Positions 1 through 12,515 of a stretch of DNA of 64,000 bases are shown here, one piece after another. The notes below the pieces were generated by a model. The model worked only from the letters and a program-made list of their open reading frames with translations. It was not told the origin of the DNA and searched no databases. The stretch comes from Hyphodiscus hymeniophilus (taxonomy: Eukaryota > Ascomycota > Leotiomycetes > Helotiales > Hyphodiscaceae), in contig VNKQ01000008.1 of the NCBI GenBank assembly GCA_016508695.1, positions 1,240,001 through 1,304,000 of the forward strand. The letters are read 5' to 3'. The position numbers and the translations under genes are program-made. How positions within the stretch are numbered: the first letter of the stretch is position 1; the number at the start of each line of letters is the position of its first letter.

Positions 1-586
1 TTCTAGCCTGCGAGTAATGACATTCCTGCCAGGGCCACGAGTATACCTACTTATAGATCCCTCCCTGATCGATCTCCTTCACATCATCTCATCACATACT
101 GTAGGTCTAGTCTGCTCTTTACTACGGGGAGAAGCTTCATCGCGGCTCGTCACTTCCAATCATCTACGTTGCCGTGCAGGATCCACCACGTTTATGACTA
201 CGTAGAGCTCTGTCTCCCGGCGGTCAAGTACATGAGCAATCCGCCTCACCTCATTTACCGTGCATATCCTTTCTCGATCCTCTGATCTTGCTACTTTTAT
301 TCCCTACAGCAGATCATCTCACACCTTCATATTAAAACGCCTCCGGCCTCTCACAACGCACGTTGCAACCTACCCATACCTGCACATAGACAGTGTAACA
401 CTCAACAAGGACTCCCACGGCAAGGACGACCACGCATTTAACCTCATATGCTCCCCAGCTTGAATCACAGTTACCTCGACCTGAATAAACCGACATACTT
501 CCCGCGAGTCGTAACCACCAAGAACTACCACTGCAGCATACAGGACCCATCTTCCTGCTCTAAAGAGGATTACGGCAAAACTCACG
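1..586. other. Intergenic, upstream of the MFS gene
   Basis: I see no convincing gene here. Short open frames exist on both strands but lack family similarity or splice support. The 3' part should contain the promoter and 5' UTR of the MFS transporter that starts at 587. Confidence 0.5.
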
Positions 587-2645
587 ATGTCTGGCGCACA
601 GCAGGCGGGTTTGCGGAAGCAAATAACTCCTTTTCCTACCAGGCAGATGACTATCTTAGGTGAGTTTGAATCCCACAAGGTCTCCTAGCAGATCCGTATC
701 TGTTTACCCCCAAAGGAGCTCAAGCTGACTCTAGTCCTCAAAATACAGCTCTCTGCCGAATCTGCGAACCGATTGCTTTCATGAGCATCTTCCCATATGT
801 CTACTACATGATCAAAGATTTCAACATTGCGAAGCACGAATCCGAAATCTCAGTTTATGCGGGGATGGTGACTTCGGCTTTCGCCTTCGCAGAGTTCTCG
901 TCGGGAGTGGCTTGGGGCAGATTGAGTGACAAAATCGGACGAAAACCAGTCCTGCTCACGGGTTTGGCTGGTACGGCGCTCAGCATGCTGGTCTTTGGCT
1001 TCGCGCCGAATCTGCCGGTCGCTCTTTTGGCTCGCGCTCTGGGAGGATTATTAAATGGGTATGTGATCTTCCGGGCTCCTTGCATAGGAGTTTATGCCAC
1101 GAAAAAACTACTGACGTATAATGCTGCTTAGAAATATTGGTGTTCTACAGACTACTGTAGCCGAGATGGTTACGGTGAAAGAGCATCAGCGTAAGTTGAC
1201 TGGTCATATTCGTGACGTGCTAAGCCCTCGTACTGACAAGTCACAAGCTCGCGCCTACACAATCATGCCCTTTGTGTGGTGTCTCGGGTGAGTACTTAAA
1301 CAAAGCTATCACCTGTCACTCTTGATATTAACGTAAATCTTAGATCGATTTTAGGGCCAACTCTAGGAGGGGCACTGGCTCGACCGGTTGTTAATTATCC
1401 AACCATTTTCCAGGCAGGAACGATCTGGGAAAGGTTCCCGTACCTGCTTCCGAATGTTGTATGCACGGTGATCGTCGCCTTCGGCGTCTTGATTGGCATC
1501 CTGTTTCTGGAGGAAACACATGCCGAGAAAAAGTATCGCCACGATCCGGGGCTGGCCGCTGGAAAGTGGATTCTCAGCAAGTTTTCCAGACGTGTCGATT
1601 CAAAAACACCAAGAAATGAGAAGTTGAACAATCTGGACGAGATTTTGTCCCTTATGTGTGAGGAGGAGCAGCCGCCTGGATACCGCACTACCGCAGGCTC
1701 GCCAAATCTTCCATCTACCCCATCACCAGAGCCTGAGGAGTCCTTGGATTTGAACGATGTGCGTATCGCACCGAGAGCCAAATCTGCAGTAACAAAAGCA
1801 TTCACGAGGCAAGTTGTTCTCAACATCATGGGCTATGGTATCTTGGCTTAGTAAGTCCTGCTGATCATTTTTCTATGACCTACTGACCCGTGATTAGCCA
1901 CACAATGACCTTTGACTCCATGCTTCCAACCCTACTTAGCACCAAGGCACCAGAGCCTCCCTTGCCTTGGAAACTGCCATTCAAATTTGTGGGCGGCTAT
2001 GGGATGGATACGAAACAGATCGGAGTCATCCTCTCTATCCAAGGAGTCTACTCCATGATTGCCACGGTCTTTGTCTTCCCAATCGTGGTGAGAAGGCTAG
2101 GTGCTCTGGGACTGTTCAGGCTAATTACGATCTCCTACCCGGTTCTATACATCGCAACCCCATACCTTGTTCTACTTCCTCATTCGCTGAGAATGATCGG
2201 AGTCTATGGCGTCGTGATCTGGAAATGCACATTCGCAACCATGGCCTATCCGTCGAACGCCATTCTCCTAACGAATTCAGCGCCGTCACTTCTTATGCTC
2301 GGGACGATTAATGGCGTCGCGGCATCAACGGCGAGTCTCTCAAGAGCCTTTGGACCAACAGTGTCTGGTCTCCTATTCTCAGCTGGTCTACGAATAGGAT
2401 ACTCTGGACTGGCATGGTGGTGTAGTGCGGTCATCGCAGTTGCAGGAGCTCTCATCAGTCTCGGCATGAGTGAAAAGGGAGGACGAATGGATGTCGACGA
2501 CGAGAAAAACGAAGTAGACCCCGAGACAGCTTACGAAGCACACGCCCTCGACCACTGTGCTCTTGATACTGCCATCGCGGCTGTGGAGACCCGAGCTACT
2601 GATCACGAAGAAGACGACGACATAGACAATCGCATCAGCCTCTGA
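587..2645 (+). CDS. MFS transporter, DHA1-like (YCR023C/ZIFL type)
   Basis: Six exons: 587-659, 749-1058, 1132-1190, 1248-1287, 1344-1850, 1898-2645. All junctions are GT-AG and keep one frame, giving 578 residues. The product should be a 12-TM proton-coupled exporter in the plasma or vacuolar membrane; the substrate is unknown. The early segment ICEPIAFMSIFPYVYYMI is typical of the fungal and plant ZIFL/YCR023C-like group. MFS motif A (GRLSDKIGRKP) lies near residues 80-90. A long hydrophilic central loop, rich in Pro, Ser and Glu, is encoded around 1550-1800, and the C-terminus is acidic. The start gives a short cytosolic N-tail (MSGAQQAGL) followed directly by TM1. No neighbour suggests a substrate. 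Confidence 0.88.
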
Positions 2646-3941
2646 TGACGATCTCCCTCACGGGAATATAAAAAGAAGAACGAACGACACGACTTTCCTT
2701 GAAGACCAACCCCTTGGGAGGATATTTGTACCAAAATATGTGCTTGTTTTTGCGTTGCGATCATACCTTAGATATCCACTGCTGTTTACTTTCGCGATGG
2801 GGTTTAGTTCCCTATATATTTTAATTGTTTTAAAGGCGCATAACTGACGAAAACTCATGTACCAGAGGGTAAAGACGGATCGACGTGGATGGAGTTTTTT
2901 CTGGACGTGCACTGCACAGTGCAATGGCAGAGGTATGACTGGGAACCAAGCATTTTCAGATGGCGTTTGATATCCCAACTCATAAGGAGAGTGGATTCGA
3001 GAGGAACACGGACAACGTGGTCTTCTTCCTCATTAGGAATTGAACCCAGGATCAACTATCCATACATCTGTGCATTTGCGTTCTCACATCGTGATTGTAT
3101 ACTGGAATAGGGGCCACTCGCCAAAGGTTCTTTCACTCACCCCACGACCTCAGCGCCACATGAATCAACCCCAAAATCAATTGCTAAAGAACAACGTTCA
3201 AGACTTCAGTAAATGGATAATCTCATGTGTGTCCCCAGAAACTCCCCAGATCTTTGCCACATTATCATCATCACCGCCCACCCTCGCAGGGCGAAGTCCC
3301 TAATCCGAGGATCACACGTGCCTTCATGTTCGCCCAAATCTTTACTCGATGGCTACACATAATTGTCCGCCACACTAAACCCTTTCCAATCTTTTCCCAA
3401 AACCCGAACCCTCTCTGATTCGCCGAAGCTCTTATCAATGCTCCCACCCTCCCCTATCTCGATACTTGAGTGAAGCGATGAAAGTCCCCATATTTGCATC
3501 CCACGTACGGCTACGGGCCCTTTTGCTTTTGCTGCTCGTTGGCGACTACCTAGGCATACCGCAGGATTGGATATCGTCTTCCTTTCCGAGTCTCAAGTTT
3601 CTACGCCGCAACTACAGTAACGACAGACTCGCCATTGAGCGAAGAACATCAATTAGGAGAGGGAATCGGACGATTGCGATAAGGCTACACGCAACGACAC
3701 CCAGCAGAAACAGGGCGCAAGAATCCAACCAAAATGCCCTGCACGATGGATTCTGGATCAGTATAGCGAGGTTGACCAATCAAGCTTTCGAGAGTCACCC
3801 AGCCGAGGGAAGGATACAAGCTATTGTCGGGCAGTTCCTATTACACGGATCGCTGGCTGAGTTACACTCGCACGATATCCGCATGGGACGGTGTGTACGG
3901 ACGCATGATCTCTATCAAATCCCGACGGGCACAGGTACACG
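2646..3941. other. Intergenic, upstream of Zn2Cys6 regulator
   Basis: No supported gene. It holds the 3' flank of the MFS gene and the probable long 5' leader of the regulator starting at 3942. A 159-codon open frame at 3466-3945 has no recognisable domain. A short palindrome (TGCACTGCACAGTGCA) sits near 2908. Confidence 0.45.
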
Positions 3942-6900
3942 ATGAATCCGCGATCGCCTACGACGACTGCGAGCAGTAGAGGGACTACGTATCCGCACAC
4001 GAACAAACGCGCTCGACATAGTCCGCCCGACAATGGGGCGCCTGAGAAAGGAAGTCCAAGGAGTGTGGACGACGGGGCTTCTGTCACTGAGGTTGGAGGG
4101 GGACCTGTCGGGGGAGCAGCCGCAACGAGTGGGAAGGCGGGCCAGAGTAGCAGTTTTCGAAATGTCAGTGCGTGCAATCGCTGTCGGTTGAGGAAGAACC
4201 GTTGCGATCAGCGGCTGCCGTATTGTGCTAGTTGCGAGAAGGCCAATGTCAAGTGTGTGGGGTACGATCCAATCACGAAGAGGGAGATACCTAGGAGGTG
4301 AGTGCTGCTTGTCTCCTTGCGACTCAAAGCAGACCGTCTATTGGAATCAGGATGTATGTCTTGTGCAAGAGGACTCTGCTGACGGTGTTGATCATTCTAG
4401 CTATGTCTTCTACCTCGAAACAAGGGTAGGAAACCTCGAGAAACTCCTCCAGGAATCCAACATCCCTTTCGCTGCTGCCGAAGTCCTTGATTACAGTTCG
4501 CGCCCAGGTCCAGACCCGAACACAGTTCAAACACCCTCCGACGATGGACCTACGTTCAATGGCGGCGATGGCGCTGCGACTACCACAAAGCAGTCCTCAC
4601 AAGAGGTAGCTTACAACAAGAAAAAGGATGAGAGCGACAAGCTCAACAATCTGGTATCGAATATCGGCTCTGTGTCCGTGCAAGGGGCATCAGACTCGAG
4701 GTACTTAGGATCCACATCCGGGATCTCTTTCGCACGAGTGGTCTTCGCGGCGGTGAAGTCGAGCGTCAGTGGGACGAACAGCGAAAAGAGTGGAGTCAGG
4801 CCTTCGAAACCCCCTCTTCCCAAAGCACCAGCTGCTGGCGGAACTTCGATGCGGGACTCGTTCTTTGGTTTGCATACCAAGCCCACGATCAAGCCAGCTC
4901 CTTTCCCTGATAAAGAGGTTGGACGGCGGCTGGCTGAGTTCTACTTCGAGCACGCGAACCCCCAAATACCGATACTGCATCGAGGAGAATTCATGAAGAT
5001 GTTTGATACGGCGTATGCGGATGGTGATGCCAGGGTAAGAACACCGAGGGAGCTTTATATGCTAAACATTGTGTTTGCAATCGGATCTGGCATTTTCTTG
5101 GGCGATTCTGGTGAAGACGGAGAGAAGAAAGCCGAGGAGAAGAGGAAGAGAGGTGTTGCGGGCCGGCAATGTCAGCCTGAAGAGTACCATGCTAGTGCGA
5201 TCGTCCACTTGGAGTCTTGCCTGAGCTCCCCGAGCTCACTTGACAAGGTTGATGGCTTTGGCGGTGGGTTGGAGGAACTGCAGGCGGTGTTGCTACTGGC
5301 TGGATTCGCTTTGCTGAGACCTGTTGCACCAGGGCTGTGGTATATTATTGGTGTGGCGGTCAGGCTAGCAGTTGATTTGGGTCTTCATTATGAGGATGGA
5401 AAAGATATCGACGTGGGGCTTGAGTCGGAGGAATTGAAGAGAGAGGACAATGATAATGTGAAATCGCAACGAGAACGAAGTGCGAGAGAACGAGGTCGCA
5501 GGGAATGGGTGCGGGACTTCAGGAGGCGGCTGTGGTGGTGCACATATTCCTTCGATCGATTGGTATCAACCTGTGTTGGACGTCCTTTCGGTATCACGGA
5601 TCAAGTGATAACGACTGAATTCCCTTCACTTCTGGACGATCAATATATCACTCCAGCCGGATTCGAAGAGCCAGTTGAAGGAGCGACCGAGCCCTCTTAC
5701 AAATACGCAGCCTATCACTACTTTAGACTACGGCTTCTCCAATCCGAAATCCTACAAGTGCTACAACACCAGCAAGCACAAATGGCACGAGCTGGAGGCG
5801 CAAATCAACGGAATCCGTATATGCACACTACACTTCCGTCACCCTTCCTATCCAGATTTGATAGTTTCCGGTCCTGGCGTATCGACATCGATAAGCGGCT
5901 CTGGGAATGGAAGTCATCTGCTCCAACCAAACGTGAGACTGGCGTCGCGTTCTCAGTCGAGTTCCTGGAACTCAATTACTGGCAATGTATCATCATGCTC
6001 TACCGCCAGAGCTTAAGTGTACCGCCTATGTTTGAAGGCGAGTACAACATGAGCGACGAGGTGCAGAGTCCTAACGTCCATAATGTGGAGTTGAGAGAGG
6101 ATGAGGAGAGGGTGTTCTTGAAGGTCGCGGAGGCAGGTCAGAGAGTGCTGAGACTATATAGACAGTTGCATCGAGTGCATCTTGTCAATTATACTTTCCT
6201 GGCTACACACCACTTGTTCATGGCTGGCATATCGTTCTTGTATGCTATTTGGCATTCCCCGATTGTCCGAAGCCGTTTAGTAAGTCCTCATAGCTCGCTA
6301 TACATCTCTTATCATGACTAACGCCTGAGTAGACCATGGACGAAGTGGATTTCACCATCCTGGCCGCAACATCTGTCCTTGGCGACTTGATCGAAAAATG
6401 CCCACCTGCAGAGGCTTGCCGCGACGCATTCGACCGCATGTCCAAAGCCACAGTCCAAATGTGCATGTCAACCACCGGCTTCTCATCCTCAGCTCAAGGG
6501 CTCAACTCCCGTCGCGAAAAACACGAATCCTCATCGAGCAGCAATGATTACTTTGGCTCGAACTCCAAACCCTCCACCTCATTCCGAAGACAAAGCCGTG
6601 GTCCATCAGGAAGACCAAAGCCGACCTTTGACATGGGGCTCAACGACCTCTTAGGACCCGTTCAAACCGCAGGTTTCAGACAAGGTAGCCAGAGCGGCGG
6701 ACCTGCAATGAAAACCGAGTTCGATAATTTCGAACGCTCGCAACCTCTCCGTCAGAACACAACCCAATCCACAACCTCTAACGCTCTACCCTCACCATCT
6801 GATTACGCTTCTCCACCACTCTCCTCCTTTGACCTCTCAAATGCCGCAATCGACCCCTCACTCCTCCCCTCCCACTCACCACAATCTACCTTCTCGAACC

Positions 6901-7217
6901 ACTCCAATCCGACATCCAACTCGAACAACAATAACAACAGCCAACTTCCATACACTCAAAACCAGTTAGCGCCGTACCAAGAACCACAATTCCCTTTTGG
7001 GGACAACTTATTTGCGGGTATGGATTTCCTCCAAGGGAATGGATGGGAGAATGCGGAAAACGGAGCCGTCGGCAATGGTGGGAATGGGGGCTTCAATGGA
7101 GGTGATCTGGGCATGGGACTGGGGTGGGAGGGAGTGGATCATGATTTCAGTGATGGCGGTGGACAGTTGCCCGACCTGTTTGAGGGGTTCTTCTTCGGTG
7201 GTACTGGGAGCTACTGA
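3942..7217 (+). CDS. Zn2Cys6 fungal transcription factor
   Basis: Three exons: 3942-4297, 4401-6279, 6333-7217, giving 1039 residues. A canonical binuclear zinc cluster has cysteines at 78, 81, 88, 95, 98 and 105 (spacing 2-6-6-2-6), followed by a linker beginning YDPITKREIPR. The first intron splits this linker, and the next exon opens with SYVFYLETRV, a coiled-coil dimerisation start typical of Gal4/Put3-type factors. The middle region contains the fungal-specific transcription factor domain (PF04082-like): HRGEFM, then LLLAGFALLRPVAPGLWY, then RRRLWWCTYSFDR and GRPFGITD. The C-terminal 250 residues are rich in Asn, Ser, Gln and Gly with acidic patches, a likely activation domain. It is a nuclear DNA-binding regulator; its target pathway cannot be read from the neighbours. 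Confidence 0.92.
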
Positions 7218-7992
7218 TCTAGTTTCTCTCCTGAGATGGTACTCTGCATTGATTGGGGAAGCCACGGGGAAATGGCATCCTGTTGGGATCGTGACACGGG
7301 GAGGTGTATGAGACAATGAAAAATCCTGGGTATTGGTCGTCAAAGGGACGAAGGAACTCCGCTTGTTTGCGATGTTATCATGTTCGCGTCATGATGTATG
7401 AGCAAAACAAGTCTGCTTCTTCCATGTTGCAAGCGAGGTGCGTGGATACTTTAGCGACGGCGTTTAGGGGATATATGATTTGTTACGGTAGAAAAATAAT
7501 GATTACAATCCCACAAAATCGTTAGCTCCTCAAATAGCTTCAGCAGATAACAACGATCATATTTGGTACGAGATTGAACTAGTGACATTGTGTCCTGTCA
7601 CGAACACACCATGCTATCCTTGAAATTCGTCGGTGGCTTGATTTCTCTTAGCATGTGCCTAGAGCAGGGCTTCCACCTGGATATTGAGATGTATCTGCCC
7701 TGACAATTCAGAGCTTTATCTCTGCCAAGAGCTAGCTAGGAATTCGGGCCCTCTATCAGCACGCGCAGTTCCATCTCTGGGGCGTGTAGTTGCGCCCAAT
7801 CGAAATACCCAGGGCAGATAGATGCCTGGCAGATCTCGGAAGCATTGCAAACGAGGTCAGCACCTAAGCTTATCCTACATGTGCATCTCATGTTCTCGAT
7901 CGAGACCGGAACAGATCATTTTGAGAGCCCAGGCGCGGAGACTTGGATGGATCGTGGCATCCTCTCTTCCTCCTTCAGGTTCCTGAGAAGCT
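7218..7992. other. Intergenic between convergent genes
   Basis: Shared 3' flank of the Zn2Cys6 regulator and the DUF6590 gene. I see no gene or RNA in it. Terminators and polyadenylation sites must lie here, but no single motif is decisive. Confidence 0.45.
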
Positions 7993-9845
7993 TCACTTCA
8001 AATGGCCCCCTAATCTTCTAACGTCGACGTCTTCTTCATCATTTGTGTCCTTACGACCATACCAGTCGTAGTCATTTTGGGTAACAGGGGTAGCAGAGCT
8101 GTAGAAAGCTTGGTCTGCTGCTTGGGGCCTCGATTGAAGTGAGGACGGGGAGTAAACTTTTTCATCATTTGTGTCCTTACGACCATACCGGTTGTAGTCA
8201 TTTTGGAGAACGGATGTAGCAGAGCTGTAGAAAGCTTGGTCTGCTGCTTGGGGCCTCGATTGAAGTGAGGACGGGGAGTAAACTTTTTCATCATTTGTGT
8301 CCTTACGACCATACCGGTTGTAGTCATTTTGGAGAACGGATGTAGCAGAGCTGTAGAAAGCTTGGTCTGCTGCTTGGGGCCTCGATTGAAGTGAGGACGG
8401 GGAGTAAACTTTGGGTTGCTCACCACTATGGCAGTTCTCGCTCGTCGTGTGCGGCCGCCCAGCCTGGTACGGTTCAGTGTATTGGGACTGATACGTAGTA
8501 TAATTGTCAGTCAATCCATAGGCCTCTGGTGATTGACCGTAATATGCAACTCGCGGTTGAGGTTGATTTTCAGTGCTGACACCGAAATGCACTGACCTAC
8601 CGAAGGATAGACTGCTTGTTGTAGTCTGCGGGTTTGCGCCATACCAAATGGGGCCGCCATACCAAATGGGGTTTGTGGTGCTTGATTCTGCATCGTATCC
8701 AGATGCCTCGGCGAGAACAGATGTTGGCAGATAAGAAGACGAAAAAGTGTTTGCTGATGGACTCTGTTGGCTGGATTCAGCGGGAGCTTCCGTCTCGCCC
8801 AGGAAGGTCTGCCGGAAGTACCTCTTCAGGCGTGGAATATGATGAGGTTGTATACGGCCCACTTTTACCACCTTCACATTATGCTCTACTGTATAAATGC
8901 GGCCAAAGTCAATGCGGGACATAAGGTCAATGCGAGACAAAGGATCGGTGCTCTGGCCTTCGGCAATGATCGGAAATGATTCTTTTGTCATCGCCTCCCC
9001 AGGCGTAGGTGGTGCCTTTCCCATGGCGCTATCATAGACAGCTGCGTAGTCGCCAGGAGTAATTCCACGTTTTTTGGTTCCTTGTCGTCCGTAGGTCCCA
9101 ATGGGAAGACAGGTGCAGCAGTCTCTTTGCTCCTGGACGACGACGAAGTAGCGAGTCTTGGAGTATATACCCTCTCCTTTGCTTGACGGCGTTGCATACA
9201 AATATCCTCGAGCATTACTGCCTGCGGGTTCTGACCACATACATCTGAATACACGGCCGACTTTGAAAAACCGGCTGCCATCCTTAATGGACTGGTAACC
9301 TGAAAGATCAGAGTTGATAGGACTGGCCGATCGCCTCAGCTTACCAGGAAAAGCGGATTCAACTCGCTGTGGATTGTTCTCCAATGGAGTTCCATATTCT
9401 GCTGTTATGTATGTGCTCGCAAGTTGATCCGTGACCGAATTAATCGAAGAAACGCCATCAACGGAGGAATACGGATTACTCGTGCTGTAAGGTGTCTGCG
9501 CAACTGGGGTTGGATACGTAGCAGTGTATTTGGATGTTGCTGGCACTTGCCGAGGTGTGTAATTATCCCATTTCGGAAAGGGGGTTTCGACGATCGGAGG
9601 CTCGCCTTCCTGGAGTTAGCAGTCTTCAAACAACCTCTATTAACGAGTTACCCACCGATAATTGGAGGAGTTGCTTGCTGGTTCGCAGGGTGATCGTATT
9701 GATTTTCGAGCTGGCCCGAGGGGCCTGTTCGACTTCTATAATACCAACCTCTTTCATCCCACTGCCATTGTGTCCAAGTCGATGTGTTCTTTGCGCCTTT
9801 GCCTTTATATCCTTTGCGGGGATGCCGTGTGTTCGATGATGACAT
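7993..9845 (-). CDS. DUF6590-domain protein with C-terminal 42-residue repeats
   Basis: Two exons read leftward: 9845-9656 and 9605-7993, joined by a 50-base intron, giving 600 residues. The N-terminus is basic and aromatic (WTQWQWDERGWYYRSR), a lead-in often seen in this family. A DUF6590-like domain follows: FFKVGRVFRCMWSEP, then a KTRYFVVVQEQRDCCTCLPIGTY stretch in pieces, then IYTVEHNVKVVKVG and the domain end near LKRYFRQTF. The function of this ascomycete family is unknown. The tail is low complexity, rich in Tyr, Gln and Ser, and ends in three tandem 42-residue repeats containing SSLQSRPQAADQAFYSSAT. The intron acceptor was placed at 9607/9606 because the nearer AG breaks frame. No neighbour suggests a role. 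Confidence 0.8.
8035..8412. repeat. Coding minisatellite, 3 x 126 bp
   Basis: Three head-to-tail copies start at 8035, 8161 and 8287. Read by eye, the second and third copies are identical over all 126 bases. The first (encoding the C-terminal-most repeat) differs at several positions, for example ACCAGTCG against ACCGGTTG. The unit is 42 codons, so copy number changes keep the frame of the DUF6590 gene. Confidence 0.95.
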
Positions 9846-10827
9846 CCTGGGCCAGCTGCGTCAGGGAGGTCTAAAGTTGTTTCGGTAGGCAGTGAGGCTA
9901 CTCATCCAGAGAACCCAGAATCGCCAGAATCGTCCTCGAAACCGCTGCACGGTGAGCATATTACTGTTGGTGATGACTGTTTCCAATAGCTGGGACTGGG
10001 CACCGCATGGAAGTACTCATTGCACATGGTGGACGGTGTGATGTCTGTTTTTAAGTAAACTTGAGACTGTCCTTGAAGCTGAGGATTTGCATGGCCTTAA
10101 CATGCATTGGTGCCTGAGGTAGCAAACCCTTTCCCGGTAGTCGTAGCTAGGTAACCAGCCATTCATTCTTCCATATCAAACTGCAGTCACTGAAGCGACT
10201 CGACTTTATTGCTATATACAGATGCAGTCACGACGGGACATCTACACTGGATCTGCTATCGAAGCCGTCCACGACGAAACCTGCTTGGATCACCCAGCAA
10301 GGTCGTTATTGCGCCTTCGCAGCTCCTGTTGGGCCCCCAGTTGCCGGAGCTGCCTAACCAACTCAACTTCATGGAGCCCATGAGGTCCAAATCCGTTCAG
10401 GCCGGCCGAGTGCTCAGCCATGGCTATCCCTCTCTTGCCAGTGACTGGACAGCTCTTGCTCACATGCAGGTGCGCGTGTACCGCCATCTATACTGTCGAG
10501 CTTCTTGACGTGTCGGGCTCATATCAAGGATTATGAGTGGCAGCTTGGTTCTCGTGCATATGCGGATCGAGGCCGCTAACAAAACACCGCTGTGTGTTGA
10601 TGCCGCAAAGCAATCTGATGGCCGCTACATAGCTATCATCCTCTCCATATCTTTATAAACGCCGAGCAGGATCCATTGTCCGATACTGGATTTTTCGTTG
10701 GATTTGAAATCTCTTCTGCAACTCCACCCTGACCTAGTCTCCTGCGGCTCGCCCTCACCGAGTAAAGCCTTGCCGTCGAGTCTCGCCCCCAAGCTGATCG
10801 CCAGGAGGCTTGAGCACCTTCACCAGC
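9846..10827. promoter_or_regulatory. Divergent upstream region of two genes
   Basis: This 980-base gap separates the starts of the DUF6590 gene (leftward) and the cysteine-cluster gene (rightward), so both promoters should be inside. No coding sequence or specific binding motif is supported. Confidence 0.4.
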
Positions 10828-12515
10828 ATGGCTGAAGATGCACTTGTAACCCCAGAAAGTACCTGCTATTCATGCTGGAGAGTTCACAAGACAGTAGGTT
10901 ACCTCCTACAAATTCTTACGATATCAACTCGAGATTCGCTCTGACCGAAGTACCAGTGCAAGTGGAGCGACTCCAAAGAGCACTGCAACAGGTGCAATAC
11001 CCGGCTTCTTCGAGAAGTCGACCATGTGTCCACACCACAGAGGTTTCCAAGCGAAGGTATGTTTAGAGGTCGAAAGTCTTCAGTAAGAAGTCTAACGGCG
11101 TGAAGGCATAGAAGAACATTTACTTGAAGTCTTTCCGGCAATCCTTCGCAAAGACCTACCTGCCGTCGATCTCATGTGTATCAAATTCATCCGCCCAGAC
11201 TACAAGACACCGCTCTCTCCTCAAATGGCACCTTTGCGTCTCAACTTCCCTGGCATTTGGGACGATCGCGATCCAAGTCTCGTCAGAAGCTTCGACAAGC
11301 TTATCTCGGAAGTCTTTTCTGCCAAACTCACACTGGACGATGCCAAACCAACCATCATCTCTCACGCTTCCCTTGTGGGAGGCTATTTATATGTTTTAGG
11401 CTCCACTATCGTTGTCATTTCAATGGACTTGACAAACATGGAGGCTACGTCTGCTGACGAGGCTAATGTCAGCTATCAGTTGAATCTAAACCTTCGGCGT
11501 CTTCTCATGGGTCGGATCAGTGACCTCATTGGTCCCATCGTCAGCGCGGTCCATGCCAGCGCTCGATCGAATTGCGATCCGAAAGTGTTTGAAATGATAT
11601 ATGCTGCTGCTGCCATCGTCCATTCTGGAGTTGAACACGCCAAAGAAAGCCTAAAAACTGGGGCCTTCTCCGAAACGTCAATCGCCGTAAGGCAAATTTT
11701 TCTGTTAATAACAATTATGTACTAATGCCTTCTAGGCTGGGTCTCGAGCAAAAGAACACCCCTTTCTTGACTGGCTGGGAGGTACTGCGAGGAAACTGAA
11801 CGACTGGCTCTCTCAGAACTGTCGTAGGAGAACAGCTTGGGGATCAGTGTTTGATGCTCCCAACAAGAAGATTCGACTACCGAGTGAAAGCATCGTGATC
11901 ATTGCGTACTTCACTCAAAGCAGAGATCACACAGGACTTCGTGATGGACCTGGCATCGCCGCCTTTCTATCGCCTTCTTCATCCGAACCACCTTCTCGGA
12001 CTCCCATCGCTCCTCATGCATCGCAGACAATGTCCGTCAGCCCTCTCGTGCAGAACTTGGACCCGAAACCCTATATCTCGCCTGCGAATATGCTAGGAGG
12101 TCCGCCGCTTCATCGCATGAATATTCCGTACGTATGGTCTCAAAATATTAGCCCTACCTATGGTCCGAACTCAAGAATACCGCCTGGAGATTATTTCGAC
12201 TCTCACGAACCAGGTCCCGAGATCCATGACACTTGGACTGGGAGATCAGCTACAGCACCACAGGGAACGCCCGGTAATCCGTTCTTCGCAGGAAACCTGC
12301 CGAACTCACCACCTCAAGATGAGTCGATTCGGACACCCTTTCCAAGTCACCACAGCTCGATACCGATCTCGTACTTCCACAGCACGGAGCCTGCTCCAGA
12401 AGGGATGTCCCTAGACTCCAACTTTTCCTTTGTCGATTTCCAGGGCCATGAAAGCATCTATCCCGATGTATATACTGAGTCAATCATGGACCCTGATTCC
12501 TTTGTCATTACGTAG
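10828..12515 (+). CDS. Orphan protein with atypical N-terminal cysteine cluster
   Basis: Four exons: 10828-10893, 10951-11056, 11112-11686, 11736-12515, all in one frame, giving 508 residues. The N-terminus has cysteines at 13, 16, 25, 34 and 37 (spacing 2-8-8-2). This recalls a fungal Zn2Cys6 cluster but lacks the sixth cysteine and the usual basic stretch, and the first intron splits it. The middle (residues about 60-250) is mostly helical-looking with no family I recognise. The C-terminal half is Pro/Ser-rich and low complexity, ending with acidic and aromatic residues (FSFVDFQGHE), which would fit an activation region. A diverged zinc-cluster regulator is the best guess; the function is unproven. 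Confidence 0.7.

Noticed and set aside
3030..3060. Minus-strand GGTTCAATTCC matching the Pol III B-box
   Set aside because: No T-stem pairing and no A-box at the right distance; probably chance.
3466..3945. 159-codon open frame before the Zn2Cys6 gene
   Set aside because: No domain, overlaps the likely 5' leader, and ends just inside the regulator's start in another frame.
8010..8426. 138-codon second-frame repeat ORF inside the DUF6590 gene
   Set aside because: It is a shadow of the 126-bp repeat; because the unit is a multiple of three, every frame repeats without stops.
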